A DNA stretch of 64,000 nt, taken from the NCBI GenBank assembly GCA_911728455.2, contig OU452225.1, forward strand, positions 7,414,106 to 7,478,105, read 5' to 3'. A program made the translations under genes and the position numbers. This DNA comes from Marthasterias glacialis. Lineage: Eukaryota; Echinodermata; Asteroidea; Forcipulatida; Asteriidae. Of this stretch, positions 31,401-64,000 are shown in pieces. Position 1 is the stretch's first letter. Each line of letters starts with the position of its first letter. The notes beneath the pieces are model-generated. The model saw nothing but the letters and a program-made list of their open reading frames with translations. It was not told where the DNA came from and did no database searches.

Positions 31401-32503
31401 CTATTGGAAATTATGAAATTATCTGGGAATTATCTCAGCTAAACTTTGAAATACAAATTTTCCTTGAACAAAAACCAACAACTATTGATATTATTACCAT
31501 TCTTTGACAGGTAGATTTGTTGTAATTTCCATCCAATGTCTCTGAGCCTCGTAATCTCCATACATGGGTGGCTTGTTTGCTCCTAGAGGACAACCACAAA
31601 ATGAAATTTAAAATAAATAGAGTCAGCCGTTAGGAACAATTTGGGCTTAATTAGCACCATTAACTAACCCTGATTTTGTGTTAGTCTGCCAACAATGTTA
31701 AAAAGTAGGACACCAACTCACACAGAGAAAATATTTAAAGACAGCAGATCAAGACAAATTCTGGATTAAAGTTGGGTTTTCTTTGAAGTAATGCTATAGT
31801 AATCAAAACAAAAGGCTGACAAAAGTAACTTGCAGTCTGTAATAACAATAATAACAAAACGCATTTACATATTTATATGATGCTATGTAAAAATACTTCA
31901 AAGTGGCACCCCACATAAAAAAAACTATAAACCTAGCTGCCTAGGCAATAAATAACGACACTTAACAAATACAAAAGATAGGCCTAATCTTAAAAAGTGT
32001 ACAGAAAACAACCCAAGTCCATAAACATGGAAGCAAACAAAACAAAAGTTAAAATGCAAGAAGAGAACAAAAATTAATGCAGAAAAAAAACTTTAAAAGC
32101 CAAAACAAGAGCTCATGAATTGAAGAAAAAAAAACAATTATAATATTATTAAAAAACTACAATAACTAAATAAGAACTTATAACATCAGTAATAATAAAA
32201 ATTATTGTAAAATGCAACACGGAACAACAGAGCAAGCTGAGAAAAGCAAAACCCTGGCCACTAAAAGAAACAAGAAAGCCAAAGTATATACATGTAAATA
32301 CATGAAAATAACATATTTATCTACAATTTTCTCACAAAATAGATACTATGCCGTTGGGTTCCATGCAGTTTAACTGTTGAACAAAAAGTCATAAAATGCA
32401 CGAATGGGGAGCTCGAACCTGAATATTGATTTAACGAAACAGCCCATCGTACAGCAACTGCTGCAAGAGTAAAGGCAACAGTCAAAGCTAGTCGGTTTTC
32501 CAT
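16976..32503 (-). CDS. ALG6: ALG6, dolichyl-P-Glc:Man9GlcNAc2-PP-dolichol alpha-1,3-glucosyltransferase (complete, 12 coding exons)
   Basis: Twelve minus-strand exons join with consistent phases to 1551 bp, 516 codons (the human protein is about 507). The enzyme sits in the ER membrane and transfers the first glucose from dolichyl-phosphate glucose to the lipid-linked N-glycan precursor. Seen here: start [11 protein letters not shown], first luminal loop GDYEAQRHW (residues 37-45, with the Asp proposed as catalytic base in the GT-C/GT57 family), [10 protein letters not shown] (72-81), [51 protein letters not shown] (351-359) and the tail [12 protein letters not shown]. Many hydrophobic segments fit a multi-span membrane protein. 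It is told from the related ALG8 by the N-terminal loop and by CWLPF...[13 protein letters not shown]. No stop or frameshift is seen. The neighbour RANBP3 is divergent and unrelated in function. Confidence 0.97.
17446..17579 (+). mobile_element. hAT-type MITE with exact 8-bp target duplication, in ALG6 intron
   Basis: cagtggcgtagccaaggggg at left and tcctggctacgacgttg at right, 134 bp, flanked on both sides by ccttgct preceded by c (17438-17445 and 17580-17587 identical). Confidence 0.8.
17869..17986 (-). CDS. ALG6: ALG6 exon 11
   Basis: Phase 2 in, 0 out: (S)[20 protein letters not shown], then [12 protein letters not shown]; donor gtaaac. Confidence 0.93.
18660..19200 (+). mobile_element. 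tRNA-derived SINE with internal 56-bp triplication, in ALG6 intron 10
   Basis: cgtggccgattggataagac (A box) and gggttcgaatcccggtcgtg (B box), then body acacttgtgtccttaagc, cttcggatgggacgtaaagc, and tail near catcgggtatagcacgaaca. The segment beginning ggtcgtgac occurs at 18765, 18821 and 18877, an exact 56-bp period. A poly-A run lies at 19105-19123. Confidence 0.7.
19735..19985 (+). repeat. Dispersed repeat with ggctggtaacc ends
   Basis: ggctggtaaccttattctgg occurs at both 19741 and 19955. The interior gcccaatttcgtggagctgc is the repeat found just after the ROCO stop codons. Related pieces lie near 3340-3470, 12220-12345, 52000-52095, 55145-55190 and 58005-58095. Confidence 0.5.
19990..20058 (-). 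CDS. ALG6: ALG6 exon 10
   Basis: Acceptor tttataccccag; (L)[18 protein letters not shown] and on to STF(S); donor gttggt. Phases 2 in, 2 out fit both neighbours. Confidence 0.9.
20059..20760 (-). other. ALG6 intron 9, nothing recognised
   Basis: AT-rich; no exon, tRNA or clear element seen. Confidence 0.4.
20761..20831 (-). CDS. ALG6: ALG6 exon 9
   Basis: Acceptor atcttccag; [20 protein letters not shown] and LVA(L); donor gtaagt. Contains the His-Glu-Lys conserved in ALG6/ALG8. Confidence 0.95.
20832..21738 (-). other. ALG6 intron 8, nothing recognised
   Basis: AT-rich. 21360-21540 has loosely repeated (a)caccaaaaa / ctcaaaa(c/t)atac words, a degenerate short-period repeat. No coding signal. 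Confidence 0.4.
21739..21924 (-). CDS. ALG6: ALG6 exon 8
   Basis: 62 codons, phase 0 both ends: [20 protein letters not shown] and on to LKFQYAL; acceptor caccctgcag, donor gtaaga. Confidence 0.95.
22215..22535 (-). mobile_element. TTAA-type MITE, 5' truncated
   Basis: Shares its body (aactttctttgaaatatttc, the cgtctcagtgagacg hairpin) and right end (accaatgttgagctg, ggctttaa) with the intact copy at 60559-60922. Confidence 0.6.
22809..22971 (-). CDS. ALG6: ALG6 exon 7 (followed by a GC donor)
   Basis: (W)[15 protein letters not shown] and on to [26 protein letters not shown]. The donor on the minus strand is GAG followed by GCAAGT, a GC-AG intron with otherwise consensus bases. The frame to exon 8 (DKVANVW) requires exactly this junction. 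Confidence 0.93.
24261..24633 (-). mobile_element. TTAA-type MITE
   Basis: ttaaagcccttgctcaacac at left; agctggggctttg at right; same body as 60559 in reverse order. The right TTAA is mutated. Confidence 0.6.
24715..24879 (-). CDS. ALG6: ALG6 exon 6
   Basis: (Q)[17 protein letters not shown], then [16 protein letters not shown]; acceptor gattgtatcag, donor gtgagt; phases 2 and 2. Confidence 0.95.
25083..25640 (+). mobile_element. Nested TTAA-type MITEs
   Basis: An outer truncated copy (25083-25288) is followed by a second copy at 25289-25623 with TTAA at each end. Flanks aaatctgagaagacc (left) and ggtcttctcagattt (right) are exact complements, so the inner copy sits at the centre of a 42-bp palindrome. 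Confidence 0.65.
26145..26522 (+). mobile_element. MITE (gcagcagac family) carrying a foldback insertion
   Basis: Left end acttttgagacactggtggc then agcagacacaacagtcc; right end gggccattcagaagtctccc. Same family as 8006-8312, but split by the 252-bp palindrome at 26230-26481. Confidence 0.65.
26230..26481. mobile_element. Foldback element with 9-bp target duplication
   Basis: 111-bp arms (26230-26340 and 26371-26481) are near-perfect complements, starting tagtcttggttcaag. The 30-bp loop contains ccgctatcac twice. gtaagaacc occurs immediately before (26221-26229) and after (26482-26490). Confidence 0.85.
26551..26580. repeat. Poly-T run
   Basis: About 30 T, in an ALG6 intron. Confidence 0.8.
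26630..26780 (-). CDS. ALG6: ALG6 exon 5
   Basis: (V)[17 protein letters not shown], then [14 protein letters not shown](Q); acceptor tttgattcag, donor gtatcc. Confidence 0.94.
27306..27950 (+). mobile_element. Hairpin-ended element 3
   Basis: Starts ttgttataccatggtattag with the box tattggtcgagaaccaatca then cgtgac. Near the 3' end is an inverted copy of the start (tctaataccatggtataac) and then a 143-bp hairpin at 27804-27946 with apex ccctcggcttcgcctcagg. This is the same architecture as the elements at 9512 and 10046. A direct repeat (gtccattacctagatcgt at 27411 and 27517) lies inside. Confidence 0.6.
28686..28774 (-). CDS. ALG6: ALG6 exon 4
   Basis: (V)[19 protein letters not shown] then [10 protein letters not shown]; acceptor gtttttacag, donor gtaaag. 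Confidence 0.95.
28858..29210 (+). mobile_element. tRNA-derived SINE
   Basis: catggccgagtggtctagtc and tgggttcgaatccctgcc, then acacttgtgtccttgggcaa, ctttggatgggacgttaagc; same family as 18660, 49014 and 56873. Confidence 0.65.
29396..30365. repeat. 20-bp minisatellite in ALG6 intron 3
   Basis: About 45 imperfect tandem copies of a unit like ggattcccagtagactgggt. Variants alternate (cagtggactgggt, cctagtggactgg, cagtcagccagtag), with the insert cagtcagcc recurring at wider spacing. One minus frame is open through much of it, giving a [13 protein letters not shown] repeat, but it is intronic. Confidence 0.9.
30458..30547 (-). CDS. ALG6: ALG6 exon 3
   Basis: (W)[18 protein letters not shown] then [11 protein letters not shown](V). 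Includes the sequon NST in the predicted luminal loop. Confidence 0.95.
30715..31150. repeat. 122-bp tandem repeat, two exact copies plus decayed ones
   Basis: Copies start at ggctggcacagctt (30730 and 30852) and contain ggatgatattgaatggtcag. Further eroded copies follow to 31150. The same repeat recurs at 62756-63040 and 56780-57215. Confidence 0.85.
31197..31320 (+). mobile_element. tRNA-derived SINE (second copy of 15230 family)
   Basis: ttggtggtctagttggtaag, catgggttcgaatatcaccc, then agtaatatgccttgtgat and cacagaacttgg. Confidence 0.65.
31498..31582 (-). CDS. ALG6: ALG6 exon 2 (catalytic loop)
   Basis: (G)[18 protein letters not shown] then ITTNLPVKE(W); acceptor ttgtcctctag, donor gtaata. 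Confidence 0.96.
31583..32418 (-). other. ALG6 intron 1, AT-rich
   Basis: No exon or clear mobile element; A-rich from 32040 to 32220. Confidence 0.4.
32419..32503 (-). CDS. ALG6: ALG6 exon 1 (start codon)
   Basis: ATG at 32503-32501; [20 protein letters not shown] then AVSLNQYS(G), a signal-anchor-like first membrane segment; donor gttcga. Start chosen by alignment to the N-terminus of the family. Confidence 0.93.
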
Positions 32504-32892
32504 AGTATTTTACAAATCGAAAATTGGAGATAATTTTACTATACACTACACTAGAGTTTCACAATTCGGAAAATCCGCCTCGACATGCCCAACTCTTCAT
32601 CTTCTTCCAGCTGATCGATCATTTAAAGCCGATGATCTGTCTCTCGGCTGGGCTAAAATTTAGTGCCAGCATCAAACTTTGGGGTTTCAGTCAAATAGCG
32701 CGCCCGACCGTCACTCAGTAACAGTACCAGTCCTCGGTTAACTTGGGGGTTGGTTAGATACATTGTATGTAATCATTGTGTACATAGCATGAACAGTAAC
32801 GGTGAAAGAAAACACCATTGTGGTGTGCCTGTAATTTAATAAGCAAAAGTTTTTTTTTCCAGAGATATACAATAGACCTATAGTGGGTATTT

Positions 32893-34121
32893 AAGGAGCT
32901 GAGTGTGTTGTCATGATTATAGCAGTAAATGTAGACCCAGTAACTGGGGCGCTGTACTCCTTTTTTGAGATTTTTGACATTATCTGTCGTACTAGCGCCC
33001 CAGTCCGTGGTATATATGGAAAGTGCTCCGATTCGGAGTCCGAAGCGGTTTTTTTCTGAATCAGTTACAAAATTGTCAAAATTGCAACAAGGACTCGACA
33101 GAATTGCTTGAAAATCGCCTACTGGCTTCTCCAAGTATCTGCGGTGATATAAAATGCAGTTAATTGTACTCACGATCATTTTTGGTCCTCCAAATCGATG
33201 ATTTTTAGCCCACTATCACGCATATATCAAATTTGCCGTTAGAATCGCCATTTTGAATGTGATACTCAACGACCGTTTCCTTATGTCTAAAACGCTGCGA
33301 GGATTGCGTGTTCGCTGAGGCCCTGACTTTCATATTGTTTTCCGCGCAGTCAACGCAGGATACCAGGCTGTGTGTAGCGCCAAAGTTCGCTGATGCCCTG
33401 ACATGCATATTGATTTGCGCTGTCAACGCAGGATACCAGGCTACACAGCTGGTATCCTGCATTGACTGCGCAAATCAATATGAATGTCAGGGGGTCAGTG
33501 AACATTGGCGCTACACACAGCCTGGTATCCTGCGTTGACTGCGCGGAAAACAATATGAAAGTCAGGGCCTCAGCGAACACGCAATCCTCGCAGCGTTTTA
33601 GACATAAGGAAACGGTCGTTGAGTATCACATTCAAAATGGCGATTCTAACGGCAAATTTGATATATGCGTGATAGTGGGCTAAAAATCATCGATTTGGAG
33701 GACCAAAAATGATCGTGAGTACAATTAACTGCATTTTATATCACCGCAGATACTTGGAGAAGCCAGTAGGCGATTTTCAAGCAATTCTGTCGAGTCCTTG
33801 TTGCAATTTTGACAATTTTGTAACTGATTCAGAAAAAAACCGCTTCGGACTCCGAATCGGAGCACTTTCCATATATACCACGGACTGGGGCGCTAGTACG
33901 ACAGATAATGTCAAAAATCTCAAAAAGGGAGTACAGCGCCCCAGTTACTGGGTCTACAGTAAATGTATAGATTAACACAGTTACTATGTGCGCACCGGTG
34001 TCGACAGCCACATCACAGTTTGACAAGGAGGGCACCCTTTGTATTGACCGCAAGCGCGCGCGCGTGTGCAGTATGGAGAGGCGAGTTCATCTTTCCACGC
34101 TATAATCGAGACGACACAGCC
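32893..34121 (-). mobile_element. MITE (acacagcc family) split by a foldback element
   Basis: Left end ggagctgagtgtgttgtcat then gattatagcag; right end cgctataatcgagacgacac then agcc. Removing 32932-33965 restores similarity to the uninterrupted copy at 58447-58652 (read in reverse). Confidence 0.7.
32932..33956. mobile_element. 1025-bp foldback element with 508-bp arms and 9-bp target duplication
   Basis: Arms 32932-33439 and 33449-33956 are complementary almost throughout, around a 9-bp loop. Ends are tagacccagtaactggggcg and complement. cagtaaatg flanks both sides (32923-32931, 33957-33965). Inner arms hold a diverged tandem subunit (gtcaacgcaggataccaggct twice). The mirrored open frames seen in both arms are a by-product of the palindrome. 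Confidence 0.92.
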
Positions 34122-35517
34122 CAAACACGACGTCCGTTAGGAAAGTGCAGTTGTTGTAAAGTGTATGATGACTGTTGAGTTTGTTTATTCGATCGAGAGG
34201 CTTTTCCTTCTCGAAATCTGTGAAGAATATTCCCAGAGTATGATTGGCTGAAACGACCGTGGCCAGCAAGTCTTGGAAATTTTGTACTGAGAATGTTATG
34301 TTCATGATACATTGCATGCACGGAACGTGCCAACAACACGCAATCGGTCTATTCTTGACTTAAACTTGCTGCCTCCGTATACGGAAAATTACAAAAAAAT
34401 TAATAATACACGAAATCATAGACGACCCAACCCCAAGTTTTTTTTAAGCTTCCGGAACGAGGCAATGAAATTCCGGTTTGGAATTGTTTAGGATGTGGCT
34501 TCTTACAGGCCATAGAACCAATGATGGCCGACTGTATCTGAGGAGTCAATCGATTTCTGGAACAGAGTTGCAAAGGAGACTGCTACCGATGTGCATACTT
34601 CTCTAAGAATTTTGCACCGCAGACCCTCCAGTCCCGTAGCTTTACATGGGCTATTTATATATATATATATAATTTTTTTTTAATAGTTTAATCCATTCCT
34701 AAGTGCAGTAGCGAAGGTTGTTCTGATTCTCGTTTATCATTGTTGTCAAAAGGACCAAGAAAAATGGTTAAGTTCACTGGCTGCTTTATGATGATCTGAG
34801 CTGAGTAAATTAACATCCTTTTCCTTTTTAGAACACCCTGTAAATAATATTCTGAATATACAACGGCATCGCTCTTATTGTCTTAGTTTCTTGATTTCAG
34901 ATGAGTTTGGATTGCTTGTTTAAGTTTATGTAGGTCACTGAAAGCCTGTCGTTTCTGTTAATTCAATTTTATTCGATTTATTGGGCACAAATTACTAAAA
35001 CATATTGATGCCGCACGAGGTCTTCGTTTTTTTCGCAGATCTGTATGATTCCCTTTTTTTTTTTTTTTTTTTTTTTTTTTAGACGAACACCTCATATGCG
35101 CCAACTTCCTGGCATTTGTTTTATTTTATTTTTTTTGCTGGAAGAATAAGAAAATTAATTAACTTGGTGAGTCTACGCATGATAGTTTGAGTTGAGATCT
35201 ATTGAAAATCACGTTGAAATCTTTCTCAAAGTTTGTGAAACCTTTCACATTTAGCCAGTTTTGCAAGAAAACACAACGATTAACCTTGACGATCGTTGAC
35301 GAACATTTAATTTTTAGTTGGTTCAAGCAAAGCATTTCGGTGCTCACTCTTTCTGGTATGTCTCAGCAGCAGTGTACTAATCCGTATCTTGCCAAATTGC
35401 TTTTTCAACCTCGTATCTGAAAAATCATTCCCTTTATCATTTACGCTTAGTATTCGTTTGTTTAAACACCATTTTAAATACAAGGTTGTATTTCTAGAAT
35501 AGAAATCCTGTACAAAA
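34122..35517 (+). other. Intergenic to 5' flank of RANBP3
   Basis: Probable site of the RANBP3 promoter and 5' untranslated region; no core motif can be named with confidence. Holds an orphan acgcaatcggtctatt end at 34339 (terminal repeat of the 53361 MITE family) and a poly-T run at 35051-35080. Confidence 0.4.

Positions 35518-64000
<28,483 letters not shown>

Noticed and set aside
32754..33975. Mirrored open frames (141 and 88 codons, identical starts)
   Set aside because: Both are produced by the arms of the foldback palindrome; no domain, and the eroded relative at 36835 does not keep the frame.
35000..35160. Retroposon poly-A tail
   Set aside because: A poly-T run at 35051-35080 is present but no SINE or LINE body could be identified next to it.

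Overview
The window is a stretch of a large, AT-rich, intron-rich animal genome. Long introns with GT-AG junctions, animal-type protein exons, many tRNA-derived SINEs, TTAA-, hAT- and foldback-type elements and minisatellites all point to a metazoan. The repeat types, including sea-urchin-like foldbacks, SINEs ending in a run that reads 'cttcggatgggacgtaaagc', and abundant acatgta words, suggest an echinoderm, perhaps a sea star. That placement is inference; no rRNA or mitochondrial marker is present. There is one 500-base assembly gap (44626-45125). LAYOUT. (1) 1-14.7 kb, plus strand: two tandem, diverged copies of the 3' part of a ROCO-family gene (Roc GTPase-like plus COR domain, then a Cys-rich tail and a short Ser/Pro exon). 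Copy A (289-3329) is cut by the window start. Copy B (6240-12271) has the Roc/COR exon but carries an apparent frameshift near 6775 and a lost splice acceptor near 8723, and it has two alternative terminal exons. The copies differ by lineage-specific transposon insertions. (2) 17.0-32.5 kb, minus strand: a complete ALG6 gene, 12 coding exons joining in frame to 516 codons, encoding the ER alpha-1,3-glucosyltransferase that adds the first glucose to the lipid-linked oligosaccharide. One intron uses a GC donor. (3) 32.5-35.5 kb: about 3 kb between divergently transcribed genes, largely filled by a 1025-bp almost perfect palindrome (foldback element) nested in another short element. (4) 35.5-64.0 kb, plus strand: RANBP3, 14 coding exons seen, 407 codons, with the C-terminal Ran-binding domain lying beyond the window. 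Its introns hold a 188-bp higher-order minisatellite, inverted tRNA-like repeats, SINEs and several miniature transposons. ALG6 (ER glycosylation) and RANBP3 (nuclear export cofactor) have no known functional link; they are simply neighbours. The most interesting non-genic content is a set of hairpin-ended elements (9512-11734 and 27306-27950). These share a conserved, non-palindromic hairpin apex although their arms differ, and one contains a decayed reading frame resembling a Crypton-type tyrosine-recombinase gene start. Next in interest are two foldback elements with exact 9-bp target duplications, each nested in another element.
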